A DNA stretch of 64,000 bases from Ottowia oryzae (lineage in GTDB: Bacteria; Pseudomonadota; Gammaproteobacteria; Burkholderiales; Burkholderiaceae_C): NCBI RefSeq assembly GCF_003008535.1, contig NZ_CP027666.1, forward strand, positions 868,001 through 932,000. Direction: 5' to 3'. The position numbers were made by a program, and so were the translations under genes. This document shows, piece by piece, positions 58,061 to 64,000 of the stretch. Under the pieces are notes generated by a model. That model made no database searches, was not told where the DNA came from, and was given only the letters and a program-made list of their open reading frames with translations. Position 1 is the stretch's first letter. Each line of letters opens with the position of its first letter.

Positions 58061-59364
58061 AGCATTACCTCGATCTCGGCAAAGCCGATGTCGATCTGGT
58101 CTGCGGGCGCCGAGCAGCGCGCGCGCAATGCCGCCAGCGGCGGCGGCGCGGCGGGGGCGGTGCGCGCCTGCCATTCGTCCAGCAGCACGCCGAAGGCGCG
58201 CACGTCCAGCGCGCGCAGCGCCGGGTGCAGCGCGGGCTGGGCGGGGGGCAGGAAGGCGGCGGCGCCCAGGTCGCTGAGCCAGGCGCGCGGCCCGCAGCGC
58301 AGCAGGTTGTGCGCGTACAGGTCGCCGTGCACCAGGCCGCGCGCGTGCAGCCGTGCCATGGCGCCGGCCACCTGCCGCGCCAGCGCCAGCGCCTCGCTGG
58401 CTTGCAGGCGCAGCCCGGGCGGGTAGACGTCGCGCGTGCAGCTGTCGAAACTGGGCGGCCCGGCCAGCGCCCGGGTGCCGGGCGGCAAGCGGGCCAGCAC
58501 CAGGGCGTGCGCGCCGTCGTCCGCATCGTGGTCCGCGCCGCTGGCCACGCCGCCCTCCTGGGCGCGGGGCCCGGCGCCGGCCTGCACCGGCCCGAGCACG
58601 GGCACCAGCGACTCGTGCGCGCCCGCCGCCAGGGCCGCGGCCATTTCGCTGCGGGGCCAGCCGTCGCTGGTCACGCGGCCCTTGAACTGCTTGACCGCCA
58701 CGGCCTGGTGCGCGCCTGCGTGCTGCCAGGTGGCGGCGCGGATCACGCCCGAAGCGCCTTCGCCCAGCCGCTCGCCCAGCGCCAGCGCTTCGGCGGGAAT
58801 GGCGCGCGCACTGGCGGCGGCCAGGGCCCGCGCCTCGGGCTGCGCCGTGAGCGGGTTGCCGCCCCAGGCCAGCCAAGCTAGGCGCGGCAAGGCGGGCAGC
58901 CAGTCGGGCAGGCGCTGAAATTGGTTGGCGGCGATGCGCAGCAGCTCCAGCGCGGGGGCTTGCCGCAGGCTGTCGGGCAGCGTGGCCAGCCGGTTGCCGG
59001 CCAGCATCAGCTTTTGCAGCCGGGGGCGCTGGCCCAGCGAGTCGGGCAAGGTGGCGATGGCGTTGTCGGTCAGGATCAACCAGCGCAGCGGCTGGGGCAG
59101 CGCCTCGGCCGGTACGTGGGCGATGGCGTTGGCCTTGAACCCCACCATCTCCAGCGCGGGGCATTCGCCCAGCACGCGTGGCAGTTCGGTGAACCGGTTG
59201 TTGGACGCAAAAAGGATGCGCAGCCGCTTGAAGCGGTGCAAGTCGGGCGGCAGCTCAGACAGCGCGTTGCCGGATACGTCCAGCAGTTCCAGCGTGTCGG
59301 CGTGGTCGAACACCGCGCGGGGCAGCGCCGTCAGGCCCTGGCCTTTCAGGCGCAGCTCACGCAT
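58054..59364 (-). CDS. Leucine-rich repeat protein kinase
   Basis: A 436-residue fusion. Residues about 1-175 are seven or eight leucine-rich repeats of the LxxLxLxxNxLxxLP type. Residues about 195-375 are a Ser/Thr/Tyr kinase domain: Gly-loop LGEGASGV (200-207), Lys-225 in VAVKQF, catalytic HGDLYAHNLL (His-346, Asp-348, Asn-353), and DLG (365-367) in place of DFG. No signal peptide or membrane helix is seen. The stop codon is supplied by a palindromic repeat. Targets are unknown. Confidence 0.88.
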   Translation of the reverse strand: MRELRLKGQGLTALPRAVFDHADTLELLDVSGNALSELPPDLHRFKRLRILFASNNRFTELPRVLGECPALEMVGFKANAIAHVPAEALPQPLRWLILTDNAIATLPDSLGQRPRLQKLMLAGNRLATLPDSLRQAPALELLRIAANQFQRLPDWLPALPRLAWLAWGGNPLTAQPEARALAAASARAIPAEALALGERLGEGASGVIRAATWQHAGAHQAVAVKQFKGRVTSDGWPRSEMAAALAAGAHESLVPVLGPVQAGAGPRAQEGGVASGADHDADDGAHALVLARLPPGTRALAGPPSFDSCTRDVYPPGLRLQASEALALARQVAGAMARLHARGLVHGDLYAHNLLRCGPRAWLSDLGAAAFLPPAQPALHPALRALDVRAFGVLLDEWQARTAPAAPPPLAALRARCSAPADQIDIGFAEIEVMLS

Positions 59365-59450
59365 GGCGGGGCTCTGGTGGGCAAGCCAAGGGGCGCGCGT
59401 GCGGTTCGATCAGGTGCAGCATTGGCGGCGCTGGCGCTTTCACCGCCACA

Positions 59451-60536
59451 TCAATCTGCGCAAGGCGAAAAGCGCCACACGCCTTGCGGGTCGCGCCGCC
59501 GCACCAGTTGCCCGCCGTACCAAAGCCGGTGCAGGTGGGCGACCGATTCACCCAGCGCAAACGTGATCTGGTGCAAATCCAGCGGGCGCTTGAAGAGCAC
59601 CGGCAGCATGTCGTAGGCGGAAACGGCGCGGCCCTGCGCCGCGGCCATCACTTCGGCCAGCCGGTCGCGGTGGTGGTCCTGCAACTGCTGGATGCGCGTG
59701 TGCAGGCCCTTGAACGGCTTGCCGTGCGAAGGCAACACCAGCGTGTCGGCGGGCAGGGGCAGGTAGCGCTCCAGCGAGTCAAGAAACAGCGACAGCGCGT
59801 CGGCTTCGGGCTCCATCTCGTACACGCTCACGTTGGTCGAGATGCGGGGCAGCACCATGTCGCCGCTGATCAGCACGCCCAGCGCTTCGCAGTACAGCGC
59901 CATGTGTTCGGGCGCGTGGCCAAAGCCGGAAATGCAACGCCAGCCGTGCCTGCCGATGCGCACCTGCTGCCCGTCTTGCAGCCGCGCGTACGACGGCGGC
60001 ACGTCGGGCACCAGGTTGCGGTAGTAGCTCTTGCGGTTGCGGATCTGGTCCAGATCGTCCGCCTGCGCCATGCCGTGGCTTTGAAAGTAATCCGCCAGGC
60101 GCTCGCCGCCAAAACTGTTGACCACCTGGCTGGCGTAGCGCGCGTTCATGTAGTCGGTGGCGCTCATCCACAGGCGGCATTCGTGCTCGGGCGTGCTCCA
60201 GCGGGCGCAGATCCAGTGCGCTAGCCCCACGTGGTCGGGGTGCATGTGCGTGACGATCACGCGCAGCACGGGCAGGCCATCCAGCTGGGTGGCAAAGACC
60301 TGTTCCCACAGCGCGCGCGATTCGGGGTGGTCGATGCAGGTGTCCACCACTGTCCAGCCATCGCGGCCATCCACCTGGTCGCGCAGCAGCCACAGGTTGA
60401 TGTGGTCCAGCGCGAACGGCAGCGCCATGCGCACCCAGCGCACGCCCGGCGCCAGTTCGATCGAGCCGCCCGGCGCCGGCAGTTGGTCGGCCAGGGGGTA
60501 GAGCAGGGCGCGCTCAAGTTCGTCGGAAACAGACAT
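59451..60536 (-). CDS. MBL-fold metallohydrolase
   Basis: A 361-residue metallo-beta-lactamase-fold protein. The zinc site THMHPDHVG (His-x-His-x-Asp-His) is intact, with the later SGFGHAPEHMALY His and the Asp in LISGDMVLP. The C-terminal 90 residues, including a helical FKGLHTRIQQLQDHHRDRL segment, form an extension seen in a subset of MBL hydrolases often annotated without substrate. It lies 115 bases upstream of, and divergent from, the LiuR gene, whose operator stands in the gap, so it may belong to the same regulon. Confidence 0.88.
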   Translation of the reverse strand: MSVSDELERALLYPLADQLPAPGGSIELAPGVRWVRMALPFALDHINLWLLRDQVDGRDGWTVVDTCIDHPESRALWEQVFATQLDGLPVLRVIVTHMHPDHVGLAHWICARWSTPEHECRLWMSATDYMNARYASQVVNSFGGERLADYFQSHGMAQADDLDQIRNRKSYYRNLVPDVPPSYARLQDGQQVRIGRHGWRCISGFGHAPEHMALYCEALGVLISGDMVLPRISTNVSVYEMEPEADALSLFLDSLERYLPLPADTLVLPSHGKPFKGLHTRIQQLQDHHRDRLAEVMAAAQGRAVSAYDMLPVLFKRPLDLHQITFALGESVAHLHRLWYGGQLVRRRDPQGVWRFSPCAD

Positions 60537-60563
60537 GTGGAAAACGCTGAGGTAGGATGAGCC

Positions 60564-60583
60564 GGTTGACGTGCACGTCAACC
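60564..60583. promoter_or_regulatory. LiuR-type operator, site 1
   Basis: GGTTGACGTGCACGTCAACC is a perfect 20-bp palindrome. It lies in the divergent gap between the MBL hydrolase and the MerR-family gene, 70-85 bases from the latter's start. It is related to the second site by the shared TTGACGT/ACGTCAA arms. Confidence 0.85.
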
Positions 60584-60651
60584 TGAAAGTCCATTCTAGG
60601 GATGGCCAGCGCGCGTTGCACAGTACATCGGAGACACCCTCAATCCCCGCC

Positions 60652-61065
60652 ATGGCGACCACTTACAGCATCAGCGATCTGGCGCAGGAATTCGACCTGA
60701 CACCGCGCGCCATGCGTTTTTACGAAGACATGGGCCTGCTGCAACCCGAGCGCAGCGGCCCGGGCGGGCGCGTGCGGGTGTATTCCAACCGCGACCGCGC
60801 GCGCCTCAAGCTCACGCTGCGCGCCAAGCGCCTGGGCCTTTCGCTGAATGAGGCGAAAGAGCTGATCGAGATGTACGACAGCCCCCGCGACACGGGGCCG
60901 CAGCTGCGCAAGTACCTGCAGGTGCTGGTCGGGCACCGCGCGCAGCTGGAGGCGCAGCGCGCCGAGCTGGACGCCACACTGGCCGAGATCGCCGAGCAGG
61001 AAAAAGAGGCCCGCAAGCTGCTGGCGCGGCAGCAGCCCGGGCGCACACGGCGGGCGGCCTTGTGA
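60652..61065 (+). CDS. liuR: MerR-family regulator, LiuR type
   Basis: A 137-residue regulator. The winged HTH covers about 6-70 (YSISDLAQEFDLTPRAMRFYEDMGLLQPER). A coiled coil follows to about 125. No metal-binding Cys is present, and the sequence fits LiuR regulators of leucine and branched-chain acyl-CoA catabolism. The start at 60652 is chosen; upstream in-frame codons are within the operator leader. Two palindromic sites in the neighbourhood and the isovaleryl-CoA dehydrogenase downstream support the call. Confidence 0.88.
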   Translation: MATTYSISDLAQEFDLTPRAMRFYEDMGLLQPERSGPGGRVRVYSNRDRARLKLTLRAKRLGLSLNEAKELIEMYDSPRDTGPQLRKYLQVLVGHRAQLEAQRAELDATLAEIAEQEKEARKLLARQQPGRTRRAAL

Positions 61066-61071
61066 TTGACG

Positions 61072-61087
61072 TTGACGTAAACGTCAA
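61072..61087. promoter_or_regulatory. LiuR-type operator, site 2
   Basis: TTGACGTAAACGTCAA, an inverted repeat with two 7-bp arms and an AA spacer, lies just after the liuR stop and 22 bases before the thioesterase start. It is a match to the known LiuR motif class. Confidence 0.88.
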
Positions 61088-61108
61088 TCAGAATCCGGGC
61101 CTGCCAGC

Positions 61109-61561
61109 ATGCCACCTTCCATGAGCACTCCTGCCCACCCGGACCTATTCGTACGCGTTGCAGACAGCCTGGCCCGACAGGGCCTGATGCAGCACCTGGG
61201 TGCCCAGCTGCGCCGTGTAGAGCCGGGCATGGTCGAGATATGGCTGCCGTATTCCGACAAGGTCACCCAACAGCAGAACGGCTTTCATGGCGGCGCCATG
61301 GGCGCGTTGGCCGACATTGCCGGCGGTTACGCGGGCCTGACCGTGGCCGAGCCCGGCATGGAAGTCGTGACGGCCGAGTACAAGATCAACTTTCTGGGTG
61401 CCTACCAGAGCGGCACGCTGCGCGCCGTGGGCCGCGTGCTCAAGCCGGGCCGGCGCCTGATCGTCACCACCGCCGACGTCACGCACGTTGACGACGCGGG
61501 CAAGGAATCGCCCTGTGCGCTGATGCAGCAAACCCTGGTGCCCGTGCCCAAAACCTACTGA
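61109..61561 (+). CDS. PaaI-family thioesterase
   Basis: A 150-residue hot-dog thioesterase. The motif QQNGFHGGAMGALADIAGGYAGL contains the family HGG(A/V) nucleophile-water segment. The middle TAEYKINFLGAYQSG and the C-terminal strand fit acyl-CoA thioesterases. Two close ATGs (61109 and 61121) could both start it. It lies between an LiuR-type operator and the isovaleryl-CoA dehydrogenase gene, and it may hydrolyse excess branched-chain acyl-CoA. Confidence 0.88.
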   Translation: MPPSMSTPAHPDLFVRVADSLARQGLMQHLGAQLRRVEPGMVEIWLPYSDKVTQQQNGFHGGAMGALADIAGGYAGLTVAEPGMEVVTAEYKINFLGAYQSGTLRAVGRVLKPGRRLIVTTADVTHVDDAGKESPCALMQQTLVPVPKTY

Positions 61562-61598
61562 CCAACGCCGCCTACTTTCAATTCCAGGAGACAACGAC

Positions 61599-62780
61599 AT
61601 GAGCAACCTGCCCGGCCTGAACTTCAACCTTGGCGAAGACATCGACGCCCTGCGCGATGCCGTGCGCGATTTCGCGCAGGCTGAGATCGCTCCGCGCGCC
61701 GCCGAGGTAGACCGCAGCGACCAGTTCCCGATGGACTTGTGGCGCAAGATGGGCGAGCTGGGCGTGCTGGGCATCACCGTGCCCGAGGAATACGGCGGCG
61801 CCAACATGGGCTACCTGGCGCACATGATCGCCATGGAAGAGATCAGCCGCGCCAGCGCGTCGATCGGCCTCAGCTACGGCGCTCACAGCAACCTGTGCGT
61901 CAACCAGATCAAGCGCAACGGCAGCGACGCGCAAAAAGCCAAGTACCTGCCCAAGCTGATCAGCGGCGAGCACGTGGGCGCCCTGGCCATGAGCGAGCCT
62001 GGCGCGGGCAGCGACGTAATCAGCATGAAGCTGCGCGCCGAAGACAAGGGCGGCTACTACCTGCTCAACGGCACCAAGATGTGGATCACCAACGGCCCCG
62101 ATGCCGACACGATGGTCGTCTACGCTAAGACCGAGCCCGAACTGGGCGCGCGCGGCGTGACCGCCTTCATCGTTGAAAAAGGCATGAAGGGCTTTTCCAC
62201 CGCGCAAAAGCTGGACAAGCTGGGCATGCGCGGCAGCCACACGGGCGAGATGGTGTTCAACAACGTCGAGGTGCCTGAATCGCACATCTTGGGCGGGCTG
62301 AACCAGGGCGCCAGGGTTCTGATGAGCGGCCTGGATTACGAGCGCGCCGTGCTGGCGGGCGGGCCCGTCGGCATCATGCAGGCGGTGATGGACAACGTGG
62401 TGCCGTACATCCACGACCGCAAGCAATTTGGCCAGAGCATTGGCGAATTCCAGCTGGTGCAAGGCAAGGTGGCCGACATGTACACCGTGCTGCAGGCCGG
62501 CCGCGCGTTTCTGTACACCATCGGCAAGAACCTGGATGCGCTGGGCGCCGAGCACGTGCGCCAGGTGCGCAAGGACTGCGCCAGCGTCATCCTGTGGACG
62601 GCCGAGATGGCCACCAAGATGGCGGGTGACGGCATTCAGCTGTTTGGCGGCAACGGCTACATCAACGAATACCCGCTGGGCCGCCTGTGGCGCGACGCCA
62701 AGCTGTACGAGATCGGCGCGGGCACCAGCGAGATCCGCCGCATGCTGATCGGGCGCGAGTTGTTCGCCGAAACGATGTAA
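61599..62780 (+). CDS. liuA: Isovaleryl-CoA dehydrogenase
   Basis: A 393-residue acyl-CoA dehydrogenase that converts isovaleryl-CoA to 3-methylcrotonyl-CoA in leucine catabolism, passing electrons to ETF. The FAD block EPGAGSDVISMKLRAED, GTKMWITNGPDAD, and FAETM end are seen. The catalytic Glu is in LDYERAVLAGGPVG (about 247), typical of isovaleryl-CoA dehydrogenase and unlike the position in medium-chain enzymes. Regulated by the LiuR-type sites. Confidence 0.94.
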   Translation: MSNLPGLNFNLGEDIDALRDAVRDFAQAEIAPRAAEVDRSDQFPMDLWRKMGELGVLGITVPEEYGGANMGYLAHMIAMEEISRASASIGLSYGAHSNLCVNQIKRNGSDAQKAKYLPKLISGEHVGALAMSEPGAGSDVISMKLRAEDKGGYYLLNGTKMWITNGPDADTMVVYAKTEPELGARGVTAFIVEKGMKGFSTAQKLDKLGMRGSHTGEMVFNNVEVPESHILGGLNQGARVLMSGLDYERAVLAGGPVGIMQAVMDNVVPYIHDRKQFGQSIGEFQLVQGKVADMYTVLQAGRAFLYTIGKNLDALGAEHVRQVRKDCASVILWTAEMATKMAGDGIQLFGGNGYINEYPLGRLWRDAKLYEIGAGTSEIRRMLIGRELFAETM

Positions 62781-62798
62781 GCCGCGTGCCCACGCGGC
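62781..62798 (+). other. Short hairpin after the isovaleryl-CoA dehydrogenase gene
   Basis: GCCGCGTG and CACGCGGC form a perfect 8-bp stem around a 2-nt spacer, starting right after the TAA stop. No T run follows, so terminator function is uncertain; it may protect the mRNA end. Confidence 0.4.
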
Positions 62799-62979
62799 GC
62801 GCTCTCAACCGACTCGTGCGCGCAACCAACGCGCACCCACGCCGATGCCTACAGCGCCTCTATACGCCGCCGGTGTACTCCATCGGCGAGTCAGCGCCGG
62901 TGATTGACCGCGCGGCCACAGGGGCTGTGCGCCCTGTGGCTGCATACTGCCCGTTTCCAGATTCACTGACGCCTTCTTC

Positions 62980-63681
62980 ATGTCCTCATCGCTGCAGCAC
63001 CTCATCGACGCCAACCACGCCTGGGCGGAAAAGGTTGAGCACGAAAACCCCGGCTTCTTCAAGACCCTGGCCGCCCAGCAGACGCCCGACTATCTGTGGA
63101 TCGGCTGCTCTGACAGCCGCGTGCCCGCCAACCAGGTCATCGGGCTAGCGCCGGGTGAAGTGTTCGTGCACCGCAACGTGGCCAACGTGGTGGTGCCGTC
63201 CGATCTGAATGCGCTGTCCGTCATCCAGTTCGCCGTGGATGTGCTCAAGGTCAAGCACATCATGGTGGTCGGCCACTATGGTTGCGGTGGTGTGCTGGCC
63301 GTGCTGCATGAAAAGCGCGTGGGCCTGGCCGACAACTGGCTGCGCCACGTCAACGACGTGAAGATGCGCCACCGTGGCCGCCTGATGCACCTGTGCGGCG
63401 GCGAGCAGGAAGACGCGCTGTGCGAGATGAACGCCATCGAGCAGGTGGGCCACGTGGCGCAATCCACCGTTGTGCAAGACGCCTGGGCGCGCGGCCAGCC
63501 GCTGTCGGTGCATGGCTGGTGCTATGGCCTGAAAGACGGCAAGGTGAAGGATCTGCAGGTCACCATGTCGCGGCCCGAACATGTGGTGGATGTGTACCGC
63601 GCCGCCATCAAGCGCTACCCACGGTCGGCCAGTTTCGTGGCTGAGCTGGACGACACCGACGCCCAGCAGGACGAACAATAG
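62980..63681 (+). CDS. can: Beta-class carbonic anhydrase
   Basis: A 233-residue zinc enzyme interconverting CO2 and bicarbonate. The zinc ligands Cys-43 and Asp-45 are in GCSDSRVP, and His-99 and Cys-102 are in GHYGCGG. The length and motif order match proteobacterial Can. It lies between the leucine-catabolic dehydrogenase and aceK. Bicarbonate could be used by methylcrotonyl-CoA carboxylase, but that gene is not in the window. Confidence 0.94.
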   Translation: MSSSLQHLIDANHAWAEKVEHENPGFFKTLAAQQTPDYLWIGCSDSRVPANQVIGLAPGEVFVHRNVANVVVPSDLNALSVIQFAVDVLKVKHIMVVGHYGCGGVLAVLHEKRVGLADNWLRHVNDVKMRHRGRLMHLCGGEQEDALCEMNAIEQVGHVAQSTVVQDAWARGQPLSVHGWCYGLKDGKVKDLQVTMSRPEHVVDVYRAAIKRYPRSASFVAELDDTDAQQDEQ

Positions 63682-63683
63682 GC

Positions 63684-64000
63684 ATGCCCTTGAACGCCGT
63701 CGCCCCTTCGCTGGCAAGCGACATGGCGCAAGCCATGATCGACGGCTTCAACCGCCATTACCGGCTGTTTCGCACCGAATCGGCCCGCGCCAAGCACCGC
63801 TTTGAAACCTGCGACTGGGCCGCGCAGCAGCGCGCCCAGCGCGAACGCATCGAGTTCTACGACCTGCGCGTGCGCGAATGCCAGCGCCGCCTTGAGCGTG
63901 AATTTAAGGCCGCGCAGCAACCGATGGAAGTCTGGCAGCAGGCCAAGCTGTTCTATATCGGCCTGCTGGTGCAACACAAGCAGCCTGAGCTGGCCGAAAC
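63684..64000 (+). CDS. aceK: Isocitrate dehydrogenase kinase/phosphatase AceK (N-terminal part)
   Basis: The first 105 residues are present; the gene runs off the window end. The start MPLNAVAPSLASDMAQ leads to MIDGFNRHYRLFRTES and the RERIEFYDLRVRECQRRL block, which match the N-terminal regulatory domain of AceK. AceK switches isocitrate dehydrogenase on and off and so controls the glyoxylate shunt. The ATG lies two bases after the carbonic anhydrase stop. Confidence 0.88.
   Translation, partial: MPLNAVAPSLASDMAQAMIDGFNRHYRLFRTESARAKHRFETCDWAAQQRAQRERIEFYDLRVRECQRRLEREFKAAQQPMEVWQQAKLFYIGLLVQHKQPELAE

Noticed and set aside
1..64000. tRNA, rRNA, insertion sequences, prophage genes and replication origin.
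   Set aside because: No sequence with tRNA or rRNA features, transposase or integrase motifs, or DnaA-box clusters was recognised by eye. A tRNAscan-SE and Infernal run would be decisive.

Overview
The window is a high-GC, gene-dense chromosomal segment of a betaproteobacterium. The best fit is Burkholderiales, family Comamonadaceae. Reasons: the conserved block glyQ-glyS-membrane protein-gmhB-plsC-ygjP, the corC-lnt pair, fabA-fabB, a Bug/TctC-type binding protein, a LiuR-controlled isovaleryl-CoA dehydrogenase followed by carbonic anhydrase and aceK, and short palindromic repeats of a kind common in this family. No rRNA, tRNA, CRISPR array, insertion sequence or prophage gene was found.

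Layout. 1-4.7 kb: a universal stress protein, an alpha/beta hydrolase lacking its serine nucleophile, a flavin reductase, a DMT exporter, and the co-chaperone pair cbpA-cbpM. 4.9-10.9 kb (minus strand): a glycine-zipper envelope protein, a TonB-dependent siderophore receptor with a Fur-like box, and acetoacetyl-CoA synthetase carrying two kinds of in-frame repeat insertion. 11.0-18.9 kb (plus strand): a TetR regulator with a palindromic operator, a NitT/TauT-type ABC importer, an SMP-30 lactonase, a cyclase-family hydrolase and a fumarylacetoacetase, probably an uptake and catabolic cluster for an unknown acid. 19.3-26.3 kb: housekeeping and accessory genes (zinc-ribbon protein, rsmE, a second nucleophile-less hydrolase, M20 peptidase, GST, DUF72) and an FMN riboswitch controlling a type II lumazine synthase. 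26.5-34.7 kb: envelope genes, including Ugd, a UDP-glucuronate epimerase, a GT39 transferase, a polyprenyl-phosphate glycosyltransferase and a flippase-like protein. Together these could add a uronic acid to the outer surface. 34.9-41.5 kb: DUF1090, HIT, HppD with an AsnC/Lrp regulator, GNAT, CorC and Lnt.

41.6-42.9 kb is a compositionally foreign methyltransferase-glycosyltransferase fusion. 43-52 kb holds fabA-fabB, a surface-anchored-type secreted protein with its own promoter and terminator, and the glyQS-gmhB-plsC-ygjP block; glyS has an internal low-GC patch suggesting recombination. 52.1-58.0 kb is an IclR-controlled operon (Bug binding protein, acyl-CoA ligase, citryl-CoA-lyase-like protein, two SDRs) for an unknown substrate. 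58-60.5 kb encodes an LRR-protein kinase and an MBL hydrolase. 60.6-64 kb is a leucine/isovalerate catabolic unit with two LiuR-type palindromes, running into aceK, which is cut by the window end.

The most striking non-genic signal is a family of about 60-bp palindromic repeats, at least 21 copies, in 7 of 8 convergent intergenic gaps but only 1 of 8 divergent ones. Further copies sit in frame inside six genes or end them. Two other repeat families are also present: a 77-bp tandem unit inside acetoacetyl-CoA synthetase, and a roughly 145-bp unit found three times in the ABC-transporter cluster.
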